DNA from: JAOUGY01 sp963792365
Lineage (GTDB): Bacteria > Actinomycetota > Acidimicrobiia > Spongiisociales > ZC4RG35
Reading direction: 5' to 3'
Length of the DNA stretch: 64,000 nt
Assembly (NCBI GenBank): GCA_963792365.1
Contig: CAWBVW010000004.1
Location: forward strand, 310,001 to 374,000
The notes beneath the pieces were generated by a model that worked only from the letters and a program-made list of their open reading frames with translations, had not been told where the DNA came from and did not search any database. How positions within the stretch are numbered: position 1 is the stretch's first letter; the number at the start of each line of letters is the position of its first letter. Below are positions 17,388-27,060 of this stretch, one piece after another. A program made the translations under genes and the position numbers.

Positions 17388-18521
17388 CTACCGGTACGGC
17401 GGCGCGTACATGAGTCCGCCGTCGGACCACAGAGCGTTGACGCCTCGCTCGAGCCCCAGCGGGGCCAGATGACGCTCGAAGATCTCTCCGTAGTTACCGA
17501 CCTGCTTCACAACTTGGTAGGCGAAGTCGGTGGGGAGACCGAGGCCCGGGTCGGTGACTGTGACGTTTCCGTCGTCGTCGGTGTATTCCGCACCGAGGAA
17601 CGACAGGATCCGAGTGTCTTCGGAACTGAGCATGTCGTCGACGTTGGCCTGAGTGATCCCGAACTCCTCTGCCTGAATGGTGGCGAGGATGGCCCAATTC
17701 ACGACCTGTGCCCACTGGGTGTCGCCATCGAGCACCGCAGGCGCCAGTGGCTCCTTCGAGAACACCTCGGGCAGAATCCTCAGTGCATCTGGGCCGTCCG
17801 GGTACGCCGATCGCAATCCGGTCAGCTGGCTCGTGTCCGAGCTCCATCCGTCACATTGACCGGCCAGGAACGCCTCCTGGAGCAGGTCGGTGTCGTCGAA
17901 GGGCCGCACTTCCCAGTCGAGGCCCAATCGTGTCGATTCGGCGGCGGCGTTGCCCTCCGTCGTCGTGCCCTTGGTAACACAGACGACCGAGCCTGCCATG
18001 TCGGCGACTGACTCGTAGGGGCTCTCGGCGGACACCATCATGCCCTGGCCGTCGTAGTAGTTGACGGTCAGGAAGGTGGCTCCCTCGCTGCCATCGCGGC
18101 TCGCCGTCCACGTGGTGTTCCGAACCAGGACGTCGATCTGGCCGGACTGCAACGCCGTGAAGCGGTCTGCTGTCTCGAGGTCGACGTGCTCGACCTTTTC
18201 GGCATCACCGAGCACTGCTGCTGCGATCACACGACAGAAGTCGGAGTCGAATCCGACGTGTGTTCCATCGTCCTGAAGCACGGCGAACCCAGGCAGGGCG
18301 TCGCGCGTACCGCAACGAATCACATCGTTCGTCATGACAGTGTCCATGACAGAGCCCGAGTCGGTGCTCGAACCTGTGTCGCCACCGCCTTCCTCGGCCA
18401 CCGAATCGTCGGTAGCCGGCGCTGCCGTCGTGTCGCTGCCGCCATCGTCGGACGTACATGCCGCGAGCAGCAGCATCAACGCAGACAACAAGGCGATGAA
18501 TGCTCTCTTTCTATCGAGCAT
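17388..18521 (-). CDS. aapJ: General L-amino-acid ABC transporter, substrate-binding lipoprotein
   Basis: 377 residues from the ATG at 18521, preceded by an excellent AGGGAGGAAACTCG ribosome site. A lipobox L-L-L-A-A-C puts the lipidated Cys at residue 22. An acidic Ser/Thr linker follows, then the solute-binding domain opening with V-I-R-C-G-T-R-D-A-L-P-G-F and V-G-F-D-S-D-F-C-R, characteristic of AapJ/BztA. It captures amino acids outside the membrane for AapQ/AapM. First gene of the operon. Confidence 0.92.
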   Translation of the reverse strand: MLDRKRAFIALLSALMLLLAACTSDDGGSDTTAAPATDDSVAEEGGGDTGSSTDSGSVMDTVMTNDVIRCGTRDALPGFAVLQDDGTHVGFDSDFCRVIAAAVLGDAEKVEHVDLETADRFTALQSGQIDVLVRNTTWTASRDGSEGATFLTVNYYDGQGMMVSAESPYESVADMAGSVVCVTKGTTTEGNAAAESTRLGLDWEVRPFDDTDLLQEAFLAGQCDGWSSDTSQLTGLRSAYPDGPDALRILPEVFSKEPLAPAVLDGDTQWAQVVNWAILATIQAEEFGITQANVDDMLSSEDTRILSFLGAEYTDDDGNVTVTDPGLGLPTDFAYQVVKQVGNYGEIFERHLAPLGLERGVNALWSDGGLMYAPPYR

Positions 18522-18580
18522 CGAGTTTCCTCCCTCTTTCTCGATTTTGTGAGGCGTTCGGGTTTCCCTCCGACCGACGC

Positions 18581-18595
18581 CTCGAGGTACTCGAG
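18581..18595. promoter_or_regulatory. Palindrome upstream of aapJ
   Basis: CTCGAG-GTA-CTCGAG, a 6-bp perfect inverted repeat with a 3-base centre, 60-74 bases before the aapJ start. It is a candidate operator; no regulator gene is adjacent and no -10/-35 pair is obvious. Confidence 0.35.
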
Positions 18596-18742
18596 AACTG
18601 CCGAACTGGTCGAACGCCTGCGGGCACCTTAGAGCGCTTTCTCCGGCCGCGTCTGCAGATGCCTCCGTCGCGTCGACTCGTTCATCCAATCGAAACGGAC
18701 AGGTGACATGAGGTGAGGCCTCCATGCATCTGACGTTTTGAG

Positions 18743-19153
18743 GTGTTGAAAAGTAGTTTGCGTGCCATGGCCGGCGCCATCGTCACGCCGTTCTCGATGC
18801 TGGCGTTGGGGGCTGGGACTTCTGTCCGCCACCCCGGCGACTGGAGTGCGGCCACTCTTGTGGTGATCGGCGCAACACTCATGCTGATCGCAGCATTCGA
18901 CTATCCGCTGGTCTCGAAATGTACCGACCTGGGACTGCATCGGAGGTGCATGGCTCGCAGACACGTGATCCCCTGGAGCTCCGTGGTCGCAATCGAGCTG
19001 GGTCCCCAGGCCACCGTCGCCGTCACCACCGGTGGTCGGCGGTATCTGTTGGCGGCAGGACGTCGTGTCTCGAAGACCAACCTCGCGGTGCCCGCCGGTG
19101 TCGCCCTCCGCGTCGATCACCGGACGCAGCCACGACACACGCCATGCGGCTGA
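18743..19153 (+). CDS. Small membrane protein with PH-like domain
   Basis: 136 residues from GTG 18743, or 128 from ATG 18767; no clear ribosome site decides. Two hydrophobic helices (about 10-25 and 38-53) are followed by a soluble part with W-S-S-V-V-A-I-E-L and G-G-R-R-Y-L-L-A-A-G, the pattern of short bacterial PH-like domains attached to membrane hairpins. Function unknown. The divergent aap operon lies upstream and an SDR gene 26 bases downstream. Confidence 0.6.
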   Translation: MLKSSLRAMAGAIVTPFSMLALGAGTSVRHPGDWSAATLVVIGATLMLIAAFDYPLVSKCTDLGLHRRCMARRHVIPWSSVVAIELGPQATVAVTTGGRRYLLAAGRRVSKTNLAVPAGVALRVDHRTQPRHTPCG

Positions 19154-19179
19154 TACCTCGCATCAGCTACCTTCGCGCC

Positions 19180-19914
19180 ATGAAACGCCTCGCATTCATC
19201 ACGGGAGCATCGAGCGGCATCGGTCGGGGAATCGCAAGCGCCGCCCTCGCTGACGGAGCAGCCGTGGCCACGGTGAGCCGTCGCTCCGGTCCCGGCATCC
19301 ATCACGCGTCCAACCTGTCCGATCCGATGGCATGGCCGGAGATGATGAGGTGGATCGAGTCGCTGGTCGAGGACGAGGCACCTGAGTGGCTCGGGTTCGC
19401 CCACTGTGCGGCCACGCTCACGCCCATCGGATTTGCCGCAGACGTCGATCGCGACGCGTACGAACGAAACGTGTTGCTCAACAGCGCTTCACCTCAGGTG
19501 TTGGGCGCCGGCTTTCTGCGCGTTGCCGCCGCGGCGGGGCTTCCCGGAAGCCTCATGCAGATCAGTTCCGGTGCGGCCTCGAATCCATATGCCGGCTGGT
19601 CCAGCTACTGCGCTGCAAAGGCGGCCGTGGACCAGTGGGTTCGGGTGGCCAGCCGCGAAGAGCGCGACGCCGGACGCCCGATGCGGGTGATATCGGTGGC
19701 ACCGGGGGTGGTGGCCACCGACATGCAGGCCGAGATCCGGGAGGCTGCGCCACAACAGTTCCCTCATGTCGAACGCTTCCAGGCGTTGGAGCGCGACGGC
19801 GATCTCGCCGACCCCAGTGCTGTCGGCGAGCGCCTCTGGCACATCCTCATCGAGGATGGCGACCGTCCGGAGCCCGTGTTCGATCTGCGGAACGCTCCGC
19901 CACCTCCTTCATAG
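19180..19914 (+). CDS. Short-chain dehydrogenase/reductase
   Basis: 244 residues from ATG 19180; an upstream extension of the frame overlaps the previous gene and lacks SDR homology. The Rossmann motif T-G-A-S-S-G-I-G-R-G starts at about residue 8 and the catalytic Ser (I-S-S-G) and Y-C-A-A-K are present. The A-H-C-A-A motif replaces the usual N-N-A-G-like stretch. Overall resemblance is to sepiapterin-reductase-type or benzil-reductase-type SDRs with NADPH preference. The substrate is unknown. Confidence 0.85.
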   Translation: MKRLAFITGASSGIGRGIASAALADGAAVATVSRRSGPGIHHASNLSDPMAWPEMMRWIESLVEDEAPEWLGFAHCAATLTPIGFAADVDRDAYERNVLLNSASPQVLGAGFLRVAAAAGLPGSLMQISSGAASNPYAGWSSYCAAKAAVDQWVRVASREERDAGRPMRVISVAPGVVATDMQAEIREAAPQQFPHVERFQALERDGDLADPSAVGERLWHILIEDGDRPEPVFDLRNAPPPPS

Positions 19915-19954
19915 GGTGCCCGTCCACCTACGATCGCACATCTGGAGGCGAGCG

Positions 19955-20761
19955 ATGAAGGTATCGAGACGGGCATTCCTCACAGATCTCGGTCGAGGGC
20001 TGTCGGCAGCGGTGATCGTGGCGTGTGCCGGTGAGGTCGGCTCATCATCGACGACGGTCCAATCGGCGCCTGCTTCGAGCACTCCTGACGCCACGAACCC
20101 CCCGGACTCATCGAGCACCGACTCCTCGGCGCCGGGCACCACATCCACGGAGGGCGTCGCGAGCAGCAGCTCACCGTCGTACGCATGGGAGCGGGTTGAC
20201 CTCGACTTCGTGAGCGCTTACGTTCTCGTACGGAGCGGCGAGGCTGTGATCGTCGACACCGGCGTGTCGGGGAGCGAAGGTGCGATAGACGCTGCGCTCG
20301 GGCGGTTGGGCGTGGGGTGGGATGCCGTGGGCCATGTGATCGTGACCCACGAGCACGGCGACCATGCGGGCAGCGCCAGGGCAGTGCTCGACCTCGCCTC
20401 CTCGGCCACAGGATACGCCGCAGAGCCCGACCTCGGCAACATCGACGCATCGCGACCGTTGACGCCCGTCACCGACGGTGATGAAGTCGAGGGGCTCCGG
20501 ATCATCGCAACCCCCGGCCACACCCCTGGCCACATCGCGGTGCTCGACCCCGGACGGATCCTGCTCACAGGCGACGCCATCAACAACGTGGACGCCACGC
20601 TCACCGGACCCAATCCACAGTTCTCGAGCGACATGGAAACAGCGCTGGAATCAGCCCGGCTGCTCAGCGGATTCGACTACGAGGTGGCCCTCTTCGGCCA
20701 CGGCGAACCGATCGACCAGTCCGCTTCCACCCGCATCGCGGAGCTGACCGCCACGCTCTGA
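19955..20761 (+). CDS. Exported metallo-beta-lactamase-fold hydrolase
   Basis: 268 residues from the ATG at 19955 with GGAGG upstream. The N-terminus has a twin-arginine look (S-R-R-A-F-L) and a lipobox-like V-A-C at residue 24, so export via Tat and lipidation are plausible. A long Ser/Thr/Pro linker leads to the MBL domain with T-H-E-H-G-D-H, G-H-T-P-G-H and L-L-T-G-D-A. The late F-G-H-G metal ligand is present. This is the glyoxalase-II-like group; no specific substrate can be named. Confidence 0.85.
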   Translation: MKVSRRAFLTDLGRGLSAAVIVACAGEVGSSSTTVQSAPASSTPDATNPPDSSSTDSSAPGTTSTEGVASSSSPSYAWERVDLDFVSAYVLVRSGEAVIVDTGVSGSEGAIDAALGRLGVGWDAVGHVIVTHEHGDHAGSARAVLDLASSATGYAAEPDLGNIDASRPLTPVTDGDEVEGLRIIATPGHTPGHIAVLDPGRILLTGDAINNVDATLTGPNPQFSSDMETALESARLLSGFDYEVALFGHGEPIDQSASTRIAELTATL

Positions 20762-20936
20762 TCCGCGCTTACGACGTCGGTGAGGGATCACCCGGTACGC
20801 TTCCCCCCGGCCGACGGCCGAGGTTCCACGGAGAACGCAATACGTCGACCCTGAGGTCGCGAAATCATTTTGCTGCACAGTTTCTGGTTTCACGTAGGGT
20901 TTTCCACAGGTACGAATCGCGGCAGAAGGGGAAGCA

Positions 20937-21125
20937 ATGCCCAACCGATCCTTCGAGCAGCCACGTCCTTCGTCCCGGGAGCAGAAGTCGACAACGCCGG
21001 TCGAAGACCATCGTGACGCTCGTCGTGTCATCTCGATGGACGGCCGATTTCCGTCAGAGCCACTGACGATTCCGGACCCGAAGGAACTGCCCAAGGAACT
21101 CCTCGGCGCCTATCTGATGGGCTGA
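20937..21125 (+). CDS. Small hypothetical protein
   Basis: 62 residues, hydrophilic, Pro/Arg-rich at the start and ending in a more ordered stretch with P-K-E-L-P-K-E-L-L-G. GAAGGGGAAG lies ahead of the ATG. No family recognised. The 175 bases upstream hold no other feature that I can identify. Confidence 0.45.
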   Translation: MPNRSFEQPRPSSREQKSTTPVEDHRDARRVISMDGRFPSEPLTIPDPKELPKELLGAYLMG

Positions 21126-21139
21126 GCCAGGGAGTCGCC

Positions 21140-22159
21140 TCAACTCGGGGCCGATGCCCCCGTTCGCTCGCTGAGCGTCTCGCCACGCTCCAGGGGAAAG
21201 TGACACGCCACAGCGTGACCGCTCGAGACCTCCAACAGGGGTGGGATCTCGACCGCGCACAGCTCCGTTGCGATGGGGCACCGGGTCCTGAACCGGCAGC
21301 CGGAGGGCGGGGCCGATGGATCCGGCAGGTCCCCTTCGAGAATGATCCGCCTTCGCCCACGCTCGACACGCGGGTCCGCAACCGGGATCGCCGACAACAG
21401 CGCATGCGTATACGGATGCGCAGGGGCCTCGTAGACCTCGTCTCGTGTCGCCGACTCGACGATCTGACCGAGATACATCACCAACACCCGGTCCGAGACG
21501 TGCCTCACGACCGACAGGTCGTGCGCTATGAACAGAAACGAGAGTCCGAAGTCTCGTTGGAGATCCTCGAGCAGGTTGATCACCTGGGACTGGATCGACA
21601 CATCCAGCGCCGACACCGGTTCGTCGAGAACGACGATCGACGGGTCGAGGGCGAGTGCACGGGCGATGCCTATTCGCTGTCTCTGCCCGCCCGAGAACTC
21701 ATATGGATAGCGATTGCCGTGCTCGGGGCTCAAGCCCACCGCTGCCAACAGGTCCTCCGCCCGTGCCCGGGCAACGGCGCGTTCGGTGCGCTGAATCACG
21801 AGAGGCTCGGCCACGATGTCGCGCACCGGAATCCGCGGGTTCAACGACGCGAACGGATCTTGGAAGACCATCTGGATGTCTCCACGGAGCCGACGCAGCC
21901 GACGGGGGTCCGCCGCAAGCAGATCCTCTCCTGCGAGGGCGACGACACCGCCACTGGGCTCGACCAGCCGGAGCAATGACTTGGCCAGTGTCGACTTGCC
22001 GCACCCGGACTCCCCGACGACTCCAACCGTCTCACCCTTCGACAGATGGAAACTCACCCCGTCGACGGCTCGCACATGCCCGATGGTCCGGCGAAACACT
22101 CCCGCCTTGATCGGAAAGTGCGTGACCAAGTCCGACACCACGAGGAGCGGCGCGATCAT
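21140..22159 (-). CDS. Peptide/nickel-type ABC transporter ATP-binding protein (DppF/OppF-like)
   Basis: 339 residues from ATG 22159 (ATGA overlap with the preceding gene). Walker A is G-E-S-G-C-G-K-S-T, the signature F-S-G-G-Q-R-Q-R, Walker B V-V-L-D-E-P-V-S-A-L-D. The C-terminal oligopeptide domain carries C-R-F-R-T-R-C-P-I-A with the later Cys, the Fe-S/Cys cluster typical of Opp/Dpp ATPases. Last gene of the minus-strand operon. Confidence 0.92.
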   Translation of the reverse strand: MIAPLLVVSDLVTHFPIKAGVFRRTIGHVRAVDGVSFHLSKGETVGVVGESGCGKSTLAKSLLRLVEPSGGVVALAGEDLLAADPRRLRRLRGDIQMVFQDPFASLNPRIPVRDIVAEPLVIQRTERAVARARAEDLLAAVGLSPEHGNRYPYEFSGGQRQRIGIARALALDPSIVVLDEPVSALDVSIQSQVINLLEDLQRDFGLSFLFIAHDLSVVRHVSDRVLVMYLGQIVESATRDEVYEAPAHPYTHALLSAIPVADPRVERGRRRIILEGDLPDPSAPPSGCRFRTRCPIATELCAVEIPPLLEVSSGHAVACHFPLERGETLSERTGASAPS

Positions 22160-23181
22160 GGCGTCGCCACCACCCGGTCGCGGAAGTGGCATCGACTCCA
22201 GTGATGCCTACCTACCTCGGCCAACTCTGGCATGTCACGACACACGTCGGCGGCGAGCTCGCATCGGGGCGCGAACGGACACCCCCTGCCCGTTGCGAAC
22301 CCGGTGGGTGGGCGCCCAGGGATGGCATACAGCCTGGTCCGATCGCGGGCGTCGATGCGAGGGAGCGACCTGATCAGACCCCTGGTGTACGGGTTCTTCG
22401 AGTCGTGGAAGATGGAATCGGTCGTTGCGCACTCGAACACGGTTCCTGCGTACATCACCAGAACCCGATCGGCGATACCCGCCACCAACCCCAGATCGTG
22501 GGTGATCAGCATGAGGGCAGAACCCACCGTCCTTCGGACCTCAGCGATCACCCCCATCACCTGTGCCTGGATCGTGACGTCGAGCGCGGTGGTCGGTTCA
22601 TCGGCGATGATGAGCTTCGGACGATTCGCCACAGCCATCGCGATCATGGCTCGCTGACGCATGCCTCCCGAGAACTCATGCGGATACTGGCGCGCCCGCC
22701 GGTGTGGCTCCGGGATGCCGACCAAGTCCAGGAGTTCGATGGATCGGCGTTGAGCGAGCGGACGGCCGACCGGCCCATGAGCCCTGATCACTTCGACGAT
22801 CTGATCGCCGACGGTGAACACGGGGTTGAGCGCAGTCATCGGGTCCTGGAAGATCATCGAGATCTCGGCGCCTCTCAGAGCACGCATCTCCCTGCTCGGG
22901 AGCGCCAGCAGATCCATGCCGTCGAAGCGGACCGAGCCCTCGACCACCGCCCGCCGGGGCAACAGTCGCATCGTGGCCAGGGCGGTGACCGACTTGCCCG
23001 ATCCCGACTCGCCGACAACTCCCAGAACCTCGCCAGGCGCTATCGAGAGTTCGATGCCACGAACGGCCCGAACGAGGCCATCGTCTGTTGGGAACGACAC
23101 CTGCAGATCGTTCACCTCCAGCAATGAAGACGCCGTCGGCAGACGACGCAACGGCTGGATCGGCTCGATCGGTTCGTTCAT
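22156..23181 (-). CDS. Peptide/nickel-type ABC transporter ATP-binding protein (DppD/OppD-like)
   Basis: 341 residues from ATG 23181, overlapping the permease stop by 4 bp. Walker A G-E-S-G-S-G-K-S, signature F-S-G-G-M-R-Q-R, Walker B L-I-I-A-D-E-P-T-T-A-L-D. The C-terminal Cys cluster reads G-C-P-F-A-P-R-C with a further Cys. The longer open frame upstream is a shadow of the permease gene. It pairs with the next ATPase in one transporter. Confidence 0.92.
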   Translation of the reverse strand: MNEPIEPIQPLRRLPTASSLLEVNDLQVSFPTDDGLVRAVRGIELSIAPGEVLGVVGESGSGKSVTALATMRLLPRRAVVEGSVRFDGMDLLALPSREMRALRGAEISMIFQDPMTALNPVFTVGDQIVEVIRAHGPVGRPLAQRRSIELLDLVGIPEPHRRARQYPHEFSGGMRQRAMIAMAVANRPKLIIADEPTTALDVTIQAQVMGVIAEVRRTVGSALMLITHDLGLVAGIADRVLVMYAGTVFECATTDSIFHDSKNPYTRGLIRSLPRIDARDRTRLYAIPGRPPTGFATGRGCPFAPRCELAADVCRDMPELAEVGRHHWSRCHFRDRVVATP

Positions 23182-24074
23182 CGGCCACCACCGCTGGCAG
23201 GATCGAGCGCGTCTCGAAGACCGTCCCCCAGGAAGTTCACGGCCAGCGTGATCGCCATCACAAAGGCACCCGGGAGAAGAACCCGATAGGGATTGGAGTC
23301 GATGGCACCTTTGGCTTCGGCCACCAGGTTTCCCAAGGTCGGCGTGGGGAACTGAACGCCGAGGCCCAGGAACGACAGGGTGGACTCGAGGATGATGGCC
23401 GCCCCGACCAGCAGTGTGGTTTCGACCACCACTGGTCCGATGGCGTTGGGGAGGATGTGACGAAACATGATCCTGGCCGAGCGCGCACCCGCCGAACGAG
23501 CAGCCAGCACGAACTCCTGCTGGCGGAACTGGAGGAAGAGGCCGCGTACGACGCGCGCGATCCGGGTCCACAGGAGCGCAGCGAGGACGAGACTGATGCT
23601 CCACGGATCGGAGCCCCACTTGAGCGCAAGCACCAGAAGGATCGCTAGCGCCGGGACCAACAGGACCATGTTGATGGCCTGTGAGACGATTCCATCGACC
23701 CACCCGCCGAAGTAGCCAGCGATCGCCCCCAGGATCGTCCCAACGATGGTGGTGGAGATCGCAACGAGGAGGGCGATTCGGATCGAATACCGGCCTCCGA
23801 TGAAGGTCCGCACCATGAGATCGCGGCCGATGTCGTCGGTTCCGAAGGGATGATCGAGGGTTGGGGGCTGCCTGAAGTCGGGCGTGATCTCGTCGAACTC
23901 GTAAGGACTCAGCGCAGGCGCCACCCAGAACGAGATCACGAGCACCACCAGCATGGCAACGGCAAGCAGCGCCAAGCTGTGCCGCCGGAACCGGTCCCAC
24001 ACCTGACGCCCGAACGAGCGAGCCGGACCGATCTCCGCATCCTCCATTGCAAGCGGCACTCCGAGATCAGTCAT
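23178..24074 (-). CDS. Peptide/nickel-type ABC transporter permease (DppC-like)
   Basis: 298 residues from ATG 24074, 8 bp overlap with the DppB-like stop. Six membrane helices; the N-terminal periplasmic motif H-P-F-G-T-D-D-I-G-R-D is diagnostic for DppC/OppC. The cytoplasmic coupling region reads A-A-R-S-A-G-A with I-L-P-N. It forms the channel with the DppB-like subunit. Confidence 0.92.
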   Translation of the reverse strand: MTDLGVPLAMEDAEIGPARSFGRQVWDRFRRHSLALLAVAMLVVLVISFWVAPALSPYEFDEITPDFRQPPTLDHPFGTDDIGRDLMVRTFIGGRYSIRIALLVAISTTIVGTILGAIAGYFGGWVDGIVSQAINMVLLVPALAILLVLALKWGSDPWSISLVLAALLWTRIARVVRGLFLQFRQQEFVLAARSAGARSARIMFRHILPNAIGPVVVETTLLVGAAIILESTLSFLGLGVQFPTPTLGNLVAEAKGAIDSNPYRVLLPGAFVMAITLAVNFLGDGLRDALDPASGGGR

Positions 24075-25032
24075 ACCGGATCCGTGGGTCGAGGACTCCA
24101 TAGAGGAGATCGGCAATCAGGTTGAACGAAATGGTGAGGAACGCCGCCACCATCACGAGCCCCATGACCAGATCGAGATCGCGCGACGGAATCGACTGAA
24201 CCAGGAGTAAGCCGAGTCCGGGCCACGCAAAGATGGTCTCGGTGATCACCGACCCGCCGAGGAGCGCAGCGAAGTCGAGCGCCCACACCGTGACGAGAGG
24301 AATCATTGCGTTCCGCAAGGCGTGCTTGAAGATCACTCGCCACTCGGGAAGGCCCTTCGCTCGTGCGGTCCTGATGTAGTCGGATCCGATCACCTCCAGC
24401 ATCGACGCCCTCTGGAACCTGCTCTCGGTGGCGAGGATCACGATTGTCAGCGTGATGATCGGAAGCGTGGCCGATGCCAGGTAATCGCCAAACCCGGCAA
24501 CGTGCTTCCCGGTCACGTAGAACGGCTTCCACCCCGTCCAGTCCTGCCACCACACACCCCAGAAGGCCTGCAGCAGAAGGCCGAAGAAGAACGTCGGCAT
24601 GGCGATTCCGACGAACGAAGCGCCGGTGACGAGATAGTCGCCGGCCGAATACTGTCGAATCGCGGAGTACACCCCGACCACGACGGCCAGAAACGCGATC
24701 AGCAGGAAGGCCGGCACCGCAAGCAGAGCGGTGTTCCAGAGGCGCTCAGCCAATATCGGACCGACCGGCTGCTCACCGAGTGATGTGGCTACGCCCAGGT
24801 CGCCTGTCACCGCGTCTGTGATCCATCCGACGTACCGCATTGGGATCGGTTCATCGAGCTGGTGGAGGTCGATGATCCGCTGATAGGCCGCCTGTGAACA
24901 TTGGGTGCAAGTGGCGAACCGTGCCAACGGATCACTGGAGATCGACACCAGCACGAACACCACGAAGGTGGCCGCCACCAACAACGGCACCGTTGAGAAG
25001 AACCTGCGGACTGCATACGCGAACACGCCCAT
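24067..25032 (-). CDS. Peptide/nickel-type ABC transporter permease (DppB-like)
   Basis: 321 residues from ATG 25032, chosen because the first membrane helix starts there. The DppB/OppB pattern is present: a long periplasmic loop after helix 1 with Y-Q-R-I-I-D-L-H-Q-L-D-E-P-I, and T-A-R-A-K-G-L in the coupling loop. The loop has two Cys (T-C-T-Q-C) that are unusual for this family. It is the first gene of the minus-strand operon; the binding protein is transcribed divergently. Confidence 0.9.
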   Translation of the reverse strand: MGVFAYAVRRFFSTVPLLVAATFVVFVLVSISSDPLARFATCTQCSQAAYQRIIDLHQLDEPIPMRYVGWITDAVTGDLGVATSLGEQPVGPILAERLWNTALLAVPAFLLIAFLAVVVGVYSAIRQYSAGDYLVTGASFVGIAMPTFFFGLLLQAFWGVWWQDWTGWKPFYVTGKHVAGFGDYLASATLPIITLTIVILATESRFQRASMLEVIGSDYIRTARAKGLPEWRVIFKHALRNAMIPLVTVWALDFAALLGGSVITETIFAWPGLGLLLVQSIPSRDLDLVMGLVMVAAFLTISFNLIADLLYGVLDPRIRYD

Positions 25033-25168
25033 CCAATGCGCCGGGGCCTGATGGCATTTCAAAGCGGGCGCGCCGACGCCCATCGCCGGGCTGGGCGACA
25101 TGCCACCGCACGGGATCGCCATAGGAGGGGCATGGGCCGGGATTCGGTCCGAGAGAGGAGCAATCGTG
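25033..25168. promoter_or_regulatory. Divergent control region of the peptide transporter
   Basis: 136 bases separate the permease operon (minus) from the binding-protein gene (plus), so both promoters must lie here. I see no clear operator or consensus promoter; GAGAGGAG is the ribosome site of the plus-strand gene. Confidence 0.5.
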
Positions 25169-27058
25169 ATGAAGCAGCGATGGGTGGTGCTGCTGAGCAT
25201 GCTGGCGCTGATGGCCGCAGCATGTTCGGCGGCCGAGACCACCGCGACAACGACCGATGCCGGCACAACAGACAGCACCGAGAGCCCTGCGGAGCCGGGA
25301 ACGACAGCAGATTCGGATACCTCGGGCGACTACTGCGAGGGATCGGGCGGGACGTTGATCTGGGCGCACGAACAGGAGCCACCCGATCTGCATCTCAACG
25401 ATCCGAACAACGGGCTTTCGATCACCTCATACCTGTGGCAGGTGATGTGGGATGACCTCTACGGAATCACCGGCGACGTGGAGTTCTATCCGGAACTGCT
25501 GGCCGACGAAGCCGTCGTCTCCGACAACGGCGACGGCTCCGCCACGGTGTCGTTCCGCCTGCGTGATGGGCTCACATGGTCGGATGGAGTGCCGCTCACG
25601 AGCAACGACGTCAAGTTCACCTACGACATCATCATGGAGGACTTCGACCCTGAGACAGGCGGTGGCACGTACCTCATCACTAGCCGCACCGGATACGACC
25701 AGATCACGAGCTTCGACGTGATCTCCGACACAGAGTTCGAGCTGACATTCGAGCCGTTCTACTCCGGGTACAAGGCGCTGTTCACGAACGTCTTCCCGGC
25801 TCATGCCTTCGGTGAGGGCGCCGGAGCGGCCGAGGTGAACGCCGCCCAGGCGACCTGGGTCAATCAGGACGGTGAGACGCTGCCTTCATCAGGCCCGATG
25901 GTCTTCGAGAGCTGGGATCAGGGCGTGGCGATGACCTTCGTGCGGAACGACAGCTACCACGGCTCTGTGAGCCCTGATGCCCAGAACACAGGTGTCGCCT
26001 GCGTCGAGGGAGTGCGAGTGAACTGGGTGACGGACACGGATGCCCAGGTGAACGCACTCAAGTCCGGCGAAGCGCACATCGTCTTCACCCAGCCCCAGCT
26101 CGCCTTCGAGGAGATCAAAGACGACTCCTCGTTCACCGTGGCCGCCAAGCCGGGTCCGATCTACGAGCACTGGGGCATGAACGTCAACGACACCCATCTC
26201 GCCAAGCCAGAGGTGCGGGAAGCCATCGCCTTCGCTCTCGACAAGGCGCAGGTCGTCTCGACGTTGTATGCACCGCTGTTCGGTGACGCTCTGGCCCCGG
26301 AAGGTCTCGGCAACACCTACTGGATGGCGAACCAGCCGACCTATGAAGACCACCAGGGACCCCTGGGCTACGGGCAGGGCGACATCGCCGCGGCTCAGGC
26401 CGCACTCGAATCGGCCGGGTATGTCCTCGGCGACGATGGCATCTATGCCCATCCGGACGACGGGAGGCTGAGCCTCACGGTCGGCACCACCGGTGGCAAC
26501 GCCCTTCGAGAGCTGCAGCAGCAGATCATCCAGGCACAGATGAAGAACGCCGGGATCGAAATCACGATCGACAACGTCCCGGGATCGAGTTTCTTCACGG
26601 AACGGGCGTTCTCCTCTCCGAACCTGCTTTCGTCGGCGTCCAGAGGAGAAGAAGGAGATCCGGACCTCGTCGACATCATGCAGTTCGCGTGGGTGGGTGG
26701 GCCCTGGCCAGGAGGACAGAACTCGGCCTATCTGAGCGGTGCGGTCATCGAGGGCGATGACGGCCCGGTTGCAGCGACGGGCAATCCGTACGGATTCCAG
26801 AATGCCGCGTTCGACGCTCGATCCACCGAGTGCGACTCGGCGCTGGACGATGCAGTTGCGGCCGCTTGCTACAACGAGCTCGACCGGTACGTGACGACAC
26901 TCGAGCTGGACCCCGAGCAAGGGCTGTTCATGCTGCCGTTGACGCAGAAGCCCGACTTCTTTGCGTACTCGAACGAGCTCCTCAGCAAGGGCGCGGTGGC
27001 TCCCGACGCCAACAGCGCCGGTCCTCTCGCCAACGTGGTCGACTTCGTTCTCAACTGA
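25169..27058 (+). CDS. Family 5 extracellular solute-binding lipoprotein (peptide/oligopeptide type)
   Basis: 629 residues from ATG 25169 (a GTG one codon earlier is also possible). Lipobox L-A-L-M-A-A-A-C gives Cys19. A Thr/Asp/Ser linker precedes a SBP_bac_5 domain with W-A-H-E-Q-E-P-P-D-L at its start, F-R-L-R-D-G-L-T-W-S-D-G and V-R-E-A-I-A-F-A-L-D-K. The protein is longer than E. coli DppA (about 535). It feeds the divergent permease/ATPase operon. The ligand may be a peptide or another amphipathic solute. Confidence 0.9.
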   Translation: MKQRWVVLLSMLALMAAACSAAETTATTTDAGTTDSTESPAEPGTTADSDTSGDYCEGSGGTLIWAHEQEPPDLHLNDPNNGLSITSYLWQVMWDDLYGITGDVEFYPELLADEAVVSDNGDGSATVSFRLRDGLTWSDGVPLTSNDVKFTYDIIMEDFDPETGGGTYLITSRTGYDQITSFDVISDTEFELTFEPFYSGYKALFTNVFPAHAFGEGAGAAEVNAAQATWVNQDGETLPSSGPMVFESWDQGVAMTFVRNDSYHGSVSPDAQNTGVACVEGVRVNWVTDTDAQVNALKSGEAHIVFTQPQLAFEEIKDDSSFTVAAKPGPIYEHWGMNVNDTHLAKPEVREAIAFALDKAQVVSTLYAPLFGDALAPEGLGNTYWMANQPTYEDHQGPLGYGQGDIAAAQAALESAGYVLGDDGIYAHPDDGRLSLTVGTTGGNALRELQQQIIQAQMKNAGIEITIDNVPGSSFFTERAFSSPNLLSSASRGEEGDPDLVDIMQFAWVGGPWPGGQNSAYLSGAVIEGDDGPVAATGNPYGFQNAAFDARSTECDSALDDAVAAACYNELDRYVTTLELDPEQGLFMLPLTQKPDFFAYSNELLSKGAVAPDANSAGPLANVVDFVLN

Positions 27059-27060
27059 GA

